Shown: positions 7,100-14,467 of the stretch, in pieces
Numbering within the stretch: the stretch's first letter is position 1
How the letters are laid out: every line of letters starts with the position of its first letter
Source: a virus
Virus record (IMG/VR): IMGVR_UViG_3300028423_000317
Coordinates: 1-40,750 of that record
DNA length: 40,750 nucleotides
Strand: one strand, 5' to 3'
Notes under the pieces: model-generated
The model's input: the letters and a program-made list of their open reading frames with translations, nothing else
What the model was told of the DNA's origin: nothing
Databases searched by the model: none
Program-made: the position numbers and the translations under genes

Positions 7100-7786
7100 T
7101 TAAGCAGCCAATCGTGTCGCTGTAGGTAACATTTCTGCACGCTGAAACCGTTGTACGACCGCCCCGTTATTCCACATTCTTTCACGGCTTGGTGTCCGAT
7201 TCATTTTAAATTTTCGGCAGTAATCTGGATCGATGTCTTTTATGTCCTGGAATGACTTTAACCGTTTTTCAGGAGTCTCAAATTGCCAATTAGCCCAGTA
7301 AATCCTAGCTCGGGTTTGGAACGTGATAAGCGAGGAACAGATATGTTTTCCGTTTACGCTAAGGTAGCTGTTTAACTGCTCCTGTGATTCTTTCCTCATC
7401 TTGACGTTTTCTAAGAAAAACTTAACGCCAGGATTGACTGACTTTATGTGATTGAGGATATCCAAATAGATATAAAAAAGCTTTGACTTATCGCCTTTCA
7501 GACCTTTAGCTTCCCTGATTTCTTTTTTAGCGTGACTAGCTCGCGCGATTGAAAAATCCTGACAAGGACTGCCTCCAATTAGCAAGTCAATGCTAGACCA
7601 ATTTATATCCCAATCACGCCACTGCTCAACGTCGCCCAGTTGAATTGTGTCAGGATAATTAGCTTGGGTTACTTTAATGGCTGCCGGCTTTATTTCCGAT
7701 GCGTAGTAGTTGTCAACGCTGATACCCGCACGTTCTAGCGCAACTTGGCCTGATGATATTCCGTCGAATAGTGATAATACGTTCAT
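7100..7786 (-). CDS. DNA cytosine-C5 methyltransferase, frameshifted
   Basis: The protein transfers a methyl group from S-adenosylmethionine to cytosine C5. Visible motifs are LFDGISSGQ (motif I, residues 6-14), GGSPCQDFS with the catalytic Cys (71-79), LENV (motif VI, 125-128) and QTRARIYW (motif VIII, 157-164). The ATG at 7786 is set by GGAGAGG. After EMLPTATRLAA the frame stops at 7100. One missing A near 7111 (CGATTGG for CGAATTGG) would continue it as TRIGCLTLKQDRCPNSG into the 6861-7067 frame, for a total near 308 residues. The truncated form lacks motif X, so it is probably inactive unless the deletion is an error. It likely protected phage DNA from host restriction. Confidence 0.85.
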   Translation of the reverse strand: MNVLSLFDGISSGQVALERAGISVDNYYASEIKPAAIKVTQANYPDTIQLGDVEQWRDWDINWSSIDLLIGGSPCQDFSIARASHAKKEIREAKGLKGDKSKLFYIYLDILNHIKSVNPGVKFFLENVKMRKESQEQLNSYLSVNGKHICSSLITFQTRARIYWANWQFETPEKRLKSFQDIKDIDPDYCRKFKMNRTPSRERMWNNGAVVQRFQRAEMLPTATRLAA

Positions 7787-7816
7787 TTATCCTCTCCGTT
7801 TGTTTAACTGCGTACA

Positions 7817-7855
7817 GTTATAACACAGATTCTGGCGGTTACTGGTCTTACCAGT
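7817..7855 (-). promoter_or_regulatory. Operator palindrome upstream of methyltransferase unit
   Basis: ACTGGTAAGACCAGT (leftward; 7841-7855) overlaps the terminase stop codon. A -10-like TATAAC lies at 7817-7822 with only a poor -35 overlapping the palindrome. So the operator is certain as a sequence match but the promoter is weak. Confidence 0.65.
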
Positions 7856-9084
7856 TAAAAAGCAATCTTAACGGCGGAGGTGGTTTTGTGCTGAATGGGG
7901 AACAGCGAATGTATCTGATAGCCAAGCGCATCGGTAATATGGTCTAGCCCCAGTGACTTGTCAGGCTGACTTGTGCCTTCCTTATAGGTCATGCCGTCAA
8001 GCCCTTTTATCAGCTCTTTGCAGCGCGGATGAATAAACAATCTGCGCTCGCCGTCTGTATTGCACAGCATGGCTTGAACCTCATTTATACGGTCTGCTAC
8101 TGCAGGTGCTTTATTTGGTGCTAAAACTAAAAAGCCGTGCTGCTCAAGTATTGTGAAGTCAGTAACCCCGCCTGCAGCACTGGTTTTCCGCGCCTTTCCG
8201 CTGGGGTCTGGGTAAGCTCTGATTTTGTGGTTCGGGTATCGCTTCTTAATTTCTTGTGATAGCTCGGTCGTGTTTGAGTTTCTGATACACAGTTCATCTA
8301 CTATGTGTAACTGGTCAGATACTTTTACGGCAACGGAAGCGGTTATTGGATCGATATTAAAATCGACACCGATATGCAACTCTGAAACACTATCGATGGT
8401 AGCGATGTCTGCAGACACGTTTATATCTCTATCAAAATTCGAATAAACTCTATTTGATAGGGTTTCAAAACTAGCCAAGTACTCTTGCTTAAAGGTTCTC
8501 TCAGGAAGTTCCCTTCTAGCTGCCTCTATCTCTTCTCTAGTTACATTCCCCCCATCTGCAGTAGTGAACTGAAAAGACTCCCAGTCTGGTTCATCTTGAT
8601 TCCTGCCGTGCTCGTAAAGGTCTTTGAACCAGTTAAAACCGCTAGGCGATGAGATAAACATTACTGGCGCTAACTTGTCCGATGTCGCTGGCCTGATTAC
8701 GTCTGTCCATACCTCCCTAGCCATGAAGCTTGCCTCATCAAGACATACAGAGCTAAGGGAAACTCCGCGCAAGCTATCCCTGTTCTCCGCACCCTTTAAC
8801 TGAATAACCGCACCGTTTGCGAACTCGACTGATAAATCGGATTCGTTCTTGTGCTTGATATGTTCGATGAAAAGCTCTTTTAGTAGCCTCCACGCGATTT
8901 GCTTGGCCATAACGTAAGACGGCGCAACATAGTAGTGCAAGCCGCCTTTTGTCATTGCGTTATGAACAAGCCACGTGAGCGCAAGGTAAGACTTGCCAAA
9001 GCGGCGACCTGCAGACACAATCTTGAATCTGGCGGGGGATTTCCAGACTCTTGTTTGTGGTTTTGTCAGCTTAACCTTGCTCAT
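7855..9084 (-). CDS. terL: Terminase large subunit
   Basis: This is the ATPase/nuclease motor that cuts and packages phage DNA. The 409-residue protein has Walker A AGRRFGKS (25-32), Walker B SSVCLDEAS (111-119), a coupling segment MFISSPSGFNWF, and a C-terminal RNase H-like nuclease with HIGVDFNIDP and LGLDHITDALGY acidic residues. The ATG at 9084 (MSKVKL) has GAAGAGG five bases upstream and is preferred over the in-frame GTG at 9102. It overlaps the stop of the HNH gene (ATGA). It ends in the operator palindrome upstream of the methyltransferase. Confidence 0.95.
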   Translation of the reverse strand: MSKVKLTKPQTRVWKSPARFKIVSAGRRFGKSYLALTWLVHNAMTKGGLHYYVAPSYVMAKQIAWRLLKELFIEHIKHKNESDLSVEFANGAVIQLKGAENRDSLRGVSLSSVCLDEASFMAREVWTDVIRPATSDKLAPVMFISSPSGFNWFKDLYEHGRNQDEPDWESFQFTTADGGNVTREEIEAARRELPERTFKQEYLASFETLSNRVYSNFDRDINVSADIATIDSVSELHIGVDFNIDPITASVAVKVSDQLHIVDELCIRNSNTTELSQEIKKRYPNHKIRAYPDPSGKARKTSAAGGVTDFTILEQHGFLVLAPNKAPAVADRINEVQAMLCNTDGERRLFIHPRCKELIKGLDGMTYKEGTSQPDKSLGLDHITDALGYQIHSLFPIQHKTTSAVKIAF

Positions 9085-10130
9085 GCTGGCCTCTTCTTGC
9101 ACCTGTCAAAATGATATCTTACCATTCCGTTTGAAGTTGGTCTTCCTAGTTTGCCGCAATGTGGGCATTTAACAGGTTTTCTTTGCTCTTCCCTTTGCTT
9201 TATGAATTCAGAAACCTCTTTTGGCTCTTTAGATTTGTCTGCATAACCCATAAATATCCATTTTCTAGTGCCGCTCCTGCTCAGATTTACGCACTCAATG
9301 ACTCCTGACTTTGACATTCCATGCTCTGTATAAGCCTCATAACAGGTACATTCTAACCACTTGTCTTTTTCATACTTATGTTTCCATAAGTAAACCTCTG
9401 GTCTATACCTGCCGTTTGCATCGCCTTTTACCTTGTCGTTTCCGTAGTTGGGGTTGTTTTTCCCTGTGATATCAGACTGACTTCGCTTTATTCCTAAATT
9501 TAAACCTCTGTAATACTGGCCTAGCAGTTTTAACTCTTCTGTCTGCTTCCTAAAATACAACTTTTTAGTCTTGTCGAAAAAACAGTTAAACCCAACAGCT
9601 TTGTGTATTGTAGATATCAGGCTCCTGTCAATAGCGGTATCAAATGGCTTGTAATTCCTCACCATAGATATAACCCAACCGAAATGCTCCCCAAAGTCGT
9701 ACCCAAAAAGAGGGTTTTCCTCACCTTTTGTTATTGGTCTATTTTTCTTGATTTTTGCTAGAGTTTCAGGCGTATGGCGCATCCCAAAAAAAGGATTTCC
9801 TTCTCCTGAAAAATCCTTCCTCATCCACTCGATATGCCTCAATCTAGCCGCCTCATACAATCTGCCTTCTGAGGCATATCCTTTGGCACTATTTGTCCCG
9901 CTTTTTGACATAAAATAGACGGGAGTCCAAAGTCTACCCCCGTAAATCTTGGCTAGAAGGTAGTGTGCTATGAAGTGCTCTCTTGCGGTCAATCTTACTA
10001 GATTGGATTTGTCGTTGCTGCCACCTAGACAGCGAGGTTTTATGTGGTGAGTTTCAAAATAGGTGGGCTTTTTAAGTATCTCGTCCTGACGCTTTTTTAT
10101 TAGCTGGTCATAAATTCTTTGGTAATTCAT
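9081..10130 (-). CDS. HNH homing endonuclease with NUMOD3-type repeats
   Basis: The 349-residue protein is a likely free-standing homing endonuclease. It has an HNH motif near the N-terminus (ETHHIKPRCLGGSNDKSNLVRLTAREHFIAHYLL, residues 26-59). DNA-binding NUMOD3-like repeats follow: GEGNPFFGMRHTPETLAKIKK, KGEENPLFGYDFG, TGKNNPNYG. A C-terminal zinc-finger-like CPHCGKLGR...HFDRC closes it. The ATG at 10130 follows GAGG at 8 nt. It is inserted between the terminase small and large genes, a common site for such elements. The base composition looks more AT-rich than the terminase genes, a sign of separate origin. Confidence 0.88.
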   Translation of the reverse strand: MNYQRIYDQLIKKRQDEILKKPTYFETHHIKPRCLGGSNDKSNLVRLTAREHFIAHYLLAKIYGGRLWTPVYFMSKSGTNSAKGYASEGRLYEAARLRHIEWMRKDFSGEGNPFFGMRHTPETLAKIKKNRPITKGEENPLFGYDFGEHFGWVISMVRNYKPFDTAIDRSLISTIHKAVGFNCFFDKTKKLYFRKQTEELKLLGQYYRGLNLGIKRSQSDITGKNNPNYGNDKVKGDANGRYRPEVYLWKHKYEKDKWLECTCYEAYTEHGMSKSGVIECVNLSRSGTRKWIFMGYADKSKEPKEVSEFIKQREEQRKPVKCPHCGKLGRPTSNGMVRYHFDRCKKRPA

Positions 10131-10162
10131 GTTTATTGCCTCGGTCAAAAGGTAGTCATTTT

Positions 10163-10219
10163 GGGAGGTGGCTACCGAGTGACTAGCTCGGCACGGCTTG
10201 CAAACCGCTGCCACCTTTT
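10163..10219. other. Cloverleaf-like structured element in front of HNH gene
   Basis: An outer stem AGGTGGC/GCCACCT (10066-equivalent arms at 10166-10172 and 10210-10216) encloses two hairpins. The first is a perfect CCGAG/CTCGG stem (10175-10179, 10187-10191) with a 7-nt loop. The second is CGG/CCG around a loop containing TTGCAA. The layout recalls a tRNA without its T arm, with a GCA-type anticodon. It also sits where the HNH mRNA leader should be. The strand and role are undecided. Confidence 0.45.
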
Positions 10220-10221
10220 AA

Positions 10222-10250
10222 ATTATACTATTCTTCGTCGTCCTCGTCCA
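10222..10250 (-). promoter_or_regulatory. Possible HNH promoter inside small terminase gene end
   Basis: A perfect -10 TATAAT (leftward, 10222-10227) has a weak -35 TGGACG 17 bp upstream. Transcripts would start just before the structured element and the HNH gene. The weak -35 keeps this tentative. Confidence 0.35.
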
Positions 10251-10602
10251 GTACAACAACCAATGGTTGCATTGTTCCGTCTTGCGAAGAATGGTTTAGG
10301 TCTTGCTTGTCTGAATAGCCGTGCTTGGTTAACATCATCTTAGTTACTGCAGGGTTGAAGCCCCCGACAAGACCACCGTTGATTAACTTTCGCTCTTGGT
10401 ATTCCGCTACGCGCGTAAAAATGTCCGAAAACTCTGGCTTATCTTCATCTTTCGACCACTCATAAAGCGTGCTTCTGGCAATTCCAATCTCGCAAGCCAT
10501 GCCTGCAACTGTTGGCACAGCGTCGCCGTATTGCTCGTGATTGTCGACATAGTCTGCAGCTTTGGCTAGGACTTCATCGTTGTAATCTGTAGGACGCGCC
10601 AC
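10228..10602 (-). CDS. terS: Terminase small subunit
   Basis: The small terminase recognises the packaging site and regulates the large subunit. The 124-residue protein reads MARPTDYNDEVLAKAADYVDNHEQYGDAVPTVAGMACEIGIARSTLYEWSKD, a helix-turn-helix typical of the gp3-like packaging proteins. It continues with a helical oligomerisation region (FTRVAEYQERKLINGGLVGGFNPAVTKMMLTKHGYSDKQ) and an acidic tail DEDDEE that likely contacts the large subunit. The start is GTG at 10602, set by GAGGTGA. A promoter lies at 10650-10678. It is separated from the large terminase only by the HNH gene. Confidence 0.88.
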   Translation of the reverse strand: MARPTDYNDEVLAKAADYVDNHEQYGDAVPTVAGMACEIGIARSTLYEWSKDEDKPEFSDIFTRVAEYQERKLINGGLVGGFNPAVTKMMLTKHGYSDKQDLNHSSQDGTMQPLVVVLDEDDEE

Positions 10603-10649
10603 CGGCTCACCTCTTTAAATCGTTACAAGCACCGCTTGAATATGCAGAC

Positions 10650-10678
10650 AGTATAGCGTAAGAAAAATTGTAGGGCAA
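10650..10678 (-). promoter_or_regulatory. Promoter for small terminase
   Basis: Leftward -35 TTGCCC (10673-10678), 17-bp spacer, -10 TATACT (10650-10655). It lies about 50 bp before the GTG start. Unlike the other leftward promoters it has no palindromic operator in its spacer. Confidence 0.6.
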
Positions 10679-10770
10679 CTAGAAAGCCGCGACGTAGGTA
10701 AATGAACCAAGAGGCCGCGGGCGTGTTGTAATGCGCCGACCGAGTTTGCTCAATCCGCATAACGAATTGG

Positions 10771-10862
10771 TTTGCAGCCCAAGTCCTTACCCAAATCAGA
10801 CTCGCTTAATCGAGGGGCGGCAAGGATAACCGCTACCGAACTTCATTGGCTTGAGCCGCAAA
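10771..10862 (-). ncRNA. Possible structured RNA (long helix with inner hairpins)
   Basis: Read leftwards, TTTGCGGCTCAAG and CTTGGGCTGCAAA pair over all 13 positions, with two G-U wobbles; on the plus strand the same positions are A-C mismatches. Between them lie GCGG/CCGC and CTCG/CGAG hairpins. The wobble pattern favours an RNA made from the minus strand. No known family is recognised. Confidence 0.35.
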
Positions 10863-11023
10863 ACAATACGTCCTCTTTCAAGGATTGCACCGCCTATCGG
10901 GTTCGTAATGTTTCCTGTACGGTGCGACACACATTTTTTCTTGCCGTGCTGTACTCCCAATACCCCAACCACGGCGAAAGAGCAACAGTCCTTCCAACTG
11001 CTCGATGACTATCTTTGTTAATC

Positions 11024-11323
11024 CTAGTCCATTGATTCCAAACATTCAAGGTAAATATCGTTCTGAAAGTCTGTAATCGGCTTGGTGCGATAACCTTCTG
11101 GATATTGCGGGCGCTTGTAGGCTCGTATAGCCATTTTCTGCGCGTACTTATCCTCACCAATAACACGCAGCACATTTACCAGTGGTACACCCACCTGACG
11201 CGATTTCATAATAGCCTCTGCGACGCTTGCCTGTGCATTACAACTAGGCTCTTTGATTTCTTCGGCGGCTAGTGGGGTGCTGACTAGCGCGCCAACTAAT
11301 GCGATTGTCGTTAATGTTTTCAT
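11024..11323 (-). CDS. Small exported (periplasmic) protein
   Basis: The 99-residue protein starts with a clear signal peptide (MKTLTTIALVGALVSTPLAAEE, likely cleavage after PLAA). The mature part has two cysteines that could form a disulfide (SCNAQAS and LECLES). It also has the pattern AEAIMKSRQVGVPLVNVL...AIRAYKRPQYP...DFQNDIYLECLE, which recurs in small exported proteins of phages and prophages; this is recalled similarity. GGAGAAAA precedes the ATG. Function is unknown. An exported phage protein outside the lysis cassette may be involved in superinfection exclusion or envelope modification, which is inference only. Confidence 0.75.
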   Translation of the reverse strand: MKTLTTIALVGALVSTPLAAEEIKEPSCNAQASVAEAIMKSRQVGVPLVNVLRVIGEDKYAQKMAIRAYKRPQYPEGYRTKPITDFQNDIYLECLESMD

Positions 11324-11741
11324 TGTGTTTTCTCCAGTTTTGTTGATTCGGTTTTAGCATAGCAAACTTTCCCGCGGTAAGTGGTCGGATGAGTTGGCGG
11401 AAACTAAGGAAACTAAAAACTAGCCGATCTTTATAATAAGCCTGTCTAAGGCTCTCACGCGCGTATATGCGCCCTTAAACATTAAAATTCTATACTTTAT
11501 AGAAATGTTAGTTTCCTTAGTTCCCATTCGGCTAAAATCCTTTTATTCTGCGCCCTGTGGCGGAAACTAAGATTGGAACTAAGGTTTTTTGGTTAGTTTC
11601 CCTAGTTTCCAGAGGCCGGTTTTGCGGAAACTAGGGAAACTAGGGAAACTAACCGAAAACGCCTGTTAGTTTCCGCAAAATCTCTTAAAAGGCTACTTTT
11701 TAAAAATGTTCGTTTTCTTAGTTTCCCTAGTTTCCACGCAC
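11324..11741. other. Iteron region, candidate replication origin
   Basis: No gene lies between 11324 and 11808. The stretch holds twelve exact copies of the 8-mer GGAAACTA, in both orientations (see the repeat entry), an AT-rich segment (about 11470-11508) and a short palindrome GCGCGTATATGCGC. It directly follows the primase-helicase gene. This is the usual make-up of an iteron origin recognised by a phage replication protein. Confidence 0.6.
11399..11735. repeat. GGAAACTA iteron array with nested inverted repeats
   Basis: Forward copies begin at 11399, 11408, 11562, 11626, 11635 and 11644; reverse copies (TAGTTTCC) begin at 11509, 11594, 11603, 11667, 11719 and 11728. Tandem copies are spaced exactly 9 bp apart. 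Degenerate copies lie at 11518 and 11575. Two larger perfect inverted repeats are built from them: 11591-11610 with 11635-11654 (20 bp) and 11620-11633 with 11667-11680 (14 bp). Confidence 0.9.
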
Positions 11742-11786
11742 AAAAAAACCTCGCAAAGGACGGATTTAATGTCCACCTTTGCGAGG
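11742..11786 (-). terminator. Strong terminator after primase-helicase gene
   Basis: Read leftwards, a perfect 11-bp stem CCTCGCAAAGG/CCTTTGCGAGG (11749-11759 and 11776-11786) is followed by seven T. It closes the repressor-primase unit just before the iterons. Confidence 0.9.
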
Positions 11787-11808
11787 TCGATGTCCGTCTT
11801 CTTGTTGT

Positions 11809-14205
11809 CTAAAACGGCACAGGTTTAACCCAACCCCGTTGCTTACCGAAGCGGCGACCAAACTTGATTGCGCTCGCCGCACGTTCCCAGCCTTCCATGT
11901 TATTCATAATAGCGGCTATGCGGTTGCTATCCATGCGGCGCATATCACGTCCGCGCATACCAAGACAATCTTCCCATATCTCAGCACAGCAAACGCGCTC
12001 GCGCTCGTCATCTTCGCCGATTGCGTCAAAGTCAGGGTTAGGGTCATAGCGCCCTGCATTTGCTGATTGCTGCAGCCAAGACTCGATAACGCCTTGCCAC
12101 GGGTCGGATTCCTTTTTGTCCTCTTGAAGTTCCCGGGCAATGCTCTGCGCTTCTTTTGACAGTGTCGTCTGTTCATCTTCGATCAGATAAAGCATATACG
12201 CTTCAGCCCATACTTGGTCGACTTCACGCTCAAGACGGCTAAAGTCGATGGTTTCGCCATAAGGTAGGTTGGCATCAATAGGCCACCAGCGGCGGTTCCC
12301 TGTGCTGTCCTTGAGATATTCGCTCTGGTTGGTTGTACCCATCAGAACGAACTGGCGGAAATACTCCACAGGGTGTCGGGCATACGCCAAACGAACGGTT
12401 GTTGAACGGCTGGAAATAAACGACTTTTGCATTTCTAAATCATGTCTGTTGGTTGCGCCCATTTCATTTATTTCAACAATAAGTCGTCCTTGTGTTTCTT
12501 CAACGGCAACCTTCGGCTCAAAACTGGTCAGTTCCCCGTACCATTTGCCGCGAGCTAGTGTTTCAATGAAGGTGGTCTTCCCGATGCCTTGAGCACCACC
12601 AATGACAGGCACGTTGTCGAATTTGTAACCGGGGTTAAACACACGGTTAACTGCAGCGACCAGACAACACTTGGCGGCTTCGCGCGTGTAAGCGTTGTCG
12701 TCGCATTTAAAGTAATCAATAAAAAGTGTGGCAAGTCGCTGTTGCCCGTCCCACTCCAGACTTTCCAGATACTCCTGCACAGGGTGGAAAGCGTTCTTAT
12801 TTGCCCGGTCTTCAATGGCTTGTTCAATTTTCGTTTCCGGGAAGTCGACATTGTACTTTCGACCAATATGCTTGCGCACTTTGTAGCTGTGGGCGCTGTC
12901 CCACATCTTTCCAGTCCGGGCAATCTCAACACGACCAGAGAACAAGTTGAACATCGGTATGCCGTTTATTTTCTCATCGTTGTTGAGTATAATCGTCGCG
13001 TTCAGGAAAGTGGATTTTATTGCGCCGTTTTCCCCGACCTGCAGAGTTGCCATCCAGTTGTCTTGGGCTGGCTCTGCACCATCGGTTTCAATGTCGTCAA
13101 AGTCATCGGTTACGTCTGCGTCATCGTCAATCCGCAGACTGACCAGCTCGCCTTTTATCTGTTTATTTTCTTGCGCCCATTCTTTCATTGCCGTGTACGA
13201 CGGCAAACGATGAACAGGTGTCCCGGTCTTGGCCTCGTCGTCAAGGTGTCCGAACTTGTGAATGCGCAATAAGTCAAAGGCATTACAGGTCTGTTTACCT
13301 GCAGGGTCTGTGTCGTGGTTGCTGTATGCGTGGTAATCGTCGTAAACGACCAAGCCGTTGGTTGTCGAGCCTTCAAGAAATGTATAGCGGTCGTCTTTTT
13401 CGCGGCGGTAAACGTCCTGCAACTCTTCTTCAATGGCCTTGTGAATGTCGAAAACTCGACACACTGCGCCGACAAGGTTTTTCTTTTCTCGTGGATCTCC
13501 CAGCTTCGCCAATCGTTTCTTTAAGTCCCGTGTTTCACGGCTTGACTTCGGCCAGTTTGCCGCGTCCTGCCAGTCACCATCGTACAGCCCAAGCAACCAA
13601 CTCACAGGCGCAAAAGGTTTGTCATTGTGCTTGAAATAAAAAGGCGCGTCGCTGGATGATGACGGCCAATACATAAGACGATTAACGTCATAGGTGGTGT
13701 CGTCAAAATAGTCGATGCCAACAATGTCCGCCAGTTTGCGCATTGCCGCCTGATATTCTTCGGGTAACATCGGACGGTCGGCAATGACCACCAAGCGATA
13801 GCGCGGGCGCGCTTCGGTGTGCTTGTGGGTGCTGTATATTGTGTAGTTGTAGTCGCTCAGTTCCCGGTGGACAGCCTTTAAAAAATGCTTGTCGGCAAAA
13901 TCTGCGTCAAGTGTCATTGCGCTACGGTTAGCGACGCTCTCTTTGTTACGTCGACCACCTTTGAGAGAGCCTGCAACAAAGCCGCCGACGTCCTTTATTG
14001 CGTCTTGCTCTGCCTTTGGCATTGCCATGTATTCGTCAATCGTTTCGGTGGTGCGAACAGTGTTCCCTAGCCTGTTGACAAAGCCCTCAACGGTCGTTGT
14101 CTTATTCGCCCACTTTGCTGATTCTCTGGTGTTCGCCGTTGCAATGTTTATCTCTTTATCAAAAGACAGGTTATCAACCTTCTGCTCTTCTTTATGCGAC
14201 ATCAT
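11809..14205 (-). CDS. VapE/D5-type primase-helicase
   Basis: This 798-residue protein is the likely replication initiator-helicase. The C-terminal half is a VapE-family superfamily 3 helicase: VQEYLESLEWDGQQRLATLFIDYF, Walker A GGAQGIGKTT (536-545), Walker B GRLIVEINEM (573-582), and sensor-like VLMGTTNQSEYLKDSTGNRRWWPI. The N-terminal part (SAMTLDADFAD...YTIYSTHKHTEARPRYRLVVIADRPM...YDVNRLMYWPS) matches archaeo-eukaryotic-type primase domains fused to such helicases. The ATG at 14205 follows GGAGG at 6 nt and overlaps the Cro-like gene by 14 nt. The iteron cluster just downstream is a natural candidate for its binding site; that link is inference. Confidence 0.88.
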   Translation of the reverse strand: MMSHKEEQKVDNLSFDKEINIATANTRESAKWANKTTTVEGFVNRLGNTVRTTETIDEYMAMPKAEQDAIKDVGGFVAGSLKGGRRNKESVANRSAMTLDADFADKHFLKAVHRELSDYNYTIYSTHKHTEARPRYRLVVIADRPMLPEEYQAAMRKLADIVGIDYFDDTTYDVNRLMYWPSSSSDAPFYFKHNDKPFAPVSWLLGLYDGDWQDAANWPKSSRETRDLKKRLAKLGDPREKKNLVGAVCRVFDIHKAIEEELQDVYRREKDDRYTFLEGSTTNGLVVYDDYHAYSNHDTDPAGKQTCNAFDLLRIHKFGHLDDEAKTGTPVHRLPSYTAMKEWAQENKQIKGELVSLRIDDDADVTDDFDDIETDGAEPAQDNWMATLQVGENGAIKSTFLNATIILNNDEKINGIPMFNLFSGRVEIARTGKMWDSAHSYKVRKHIGRKYNVDFPETKIEQAIEDRANKNAFHPVQEYLESLEWDGQQRLATLFIDYFKCDDNAYTREAAKCCLVAAVNRVFNPGYKFDNVPVIGGAQGIGKTTFIETLARGKWYGELTSFEPKVAVEETQGRLIVEINEMGATNRHDLEMQKSFISSRSTTVRLAYARHPVEYFRQFVLMGTTNQSEYLKDSTGNRRWWPIDANLPYGETIDFSRLEREVDQVWAEAYMLYLIEDEQTTLSKEAQSIARELQEDKKESDPWQGVIESWLQQSANAGRYDPNPDFDAIGEDDERERVCCAEIWEDCLGMRGRDMRRMDSNRIAAIMNNMEGWERAASAIKFGRRFGKQRGWVKPVPF

Positions 14206-14386
14206 TATCTGCCTCCATTATATCAACGGCGCGAAACTTACCGCCGGTCATGCGCTCGACCTGTATGGCTCTTAGTGGCGGCAAATTGCCTTTTGACTGC
14301 CAGTGGGTCACGGCAGAACGGTCAACGCCAAGGCGCTTTGCCATCTTGGACTTTGAACCGAACCACTCGATTATTTCTTCGATCAT
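14192..14386 (-). CDS. Cro/YdaS-like transcriptional regulator
   Basis: The 64-residue protein MIEEIIEWFGSKSKMAKRLGVDRSAVTHWQSKGNLPPLRAIQVERMTGGKFRAVDI is a small helix-turn-helix protein of the Cro/YdaS type. The recognition helix is in DRSAVTHWQSKG. It begins the leftward unit that leads into the primase-helicase and faces the rightward replication operon. So it probably represses one or both divergent promoters in the 14387-14467 gap. No partner repressor or lysogeny module is present. Confidence 0.8.
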   Translation of the reverse strand: MIEEIIEWFGSKSKMAKRLGVDRSAVTHWQSKGNLPPLRAIQVERMTGGKFRAVDIMEADNDVA

Positions 14387-14388
14387 GC

Positions 14389-14417
14389 TTGACGACCTCT
14401 TTTGTGTGGTGTATGTT
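14389..14417 (+). promoter_or_regulatory. Rightward early promoter
   Basis: -35 TTGACG (14389-14394), 17-bp spacer, -10 TATGTT (14412-14417). It reads into the replication operon. A GTTTAT/ATAAAC inverted repeat (14415-14420, 14437-14442) next to the -10 is a possible operator. Confidence 0.6.
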
Positions 14418-14433
14418 TATCAATGCTCAACAG

Positions 14434-14463
14434 AGTATAAACCTAAACCTAATAAGGAATCAA
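14434..14463 (-). promoter_or_regulatory. Leftward early promoter (Cro-like gene and primase)
   Basis: Leftward -35 TTGATT (14458-14463), 18-bp spacer, -10 TATACT (14434-14439). It overlaps the ribosome binding region of the first rightward gene. Confidence 0.55.
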
Positions 14464-14467
14464 GAAA

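Larger units (their letters stand above)
10603..11023. other. Non-coding, structured intergenic stretch
   Basis: No convincing gene is seen here. The stretch holds the small terminase promoter (10650-10678) and a long imperfect inverted repeat (10771-10783 with 10850-10862). It also has a 6-bp hairpin GCACCG/CGGTGC followed eight bases later by a T run on the plus strand (about 10888-10940). Several short frames exist but lack ribosome binding sites. Confidence 0.5.

Noticed and set aside
9081-10216. IscB/omega-RNA type element at the HNH gene
   Set aside because: The protein has an HNH and NUMOD3-like repeats but no RuvC motifs or bridge helix, so it fits a homing endonuclease.
10623-10760. 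A 45-codon leftward ORF in the terminase-side gap
   Set aside because: It has no ribosome binding site, overlaps the small terminase promoter and shows no protein-like pattern.
10690-10760. A tRNA with a TGT-like anticodon loop
   Set aside because: The anticodon-like hairpin has an 8-nt loop, and neither acceptor stem nor T arm can be drawn.
10755-10870. An integron attC site
   Set aside because: Although the stretch is palindromic, proper core sites at both ends are lacking and no integrase or cassette gene is present.
11399-11735. CRISPR array
   Set aside because: The repeats are only 8 bp, occur in both orientations and have irregular spacers; no cas genes are present.
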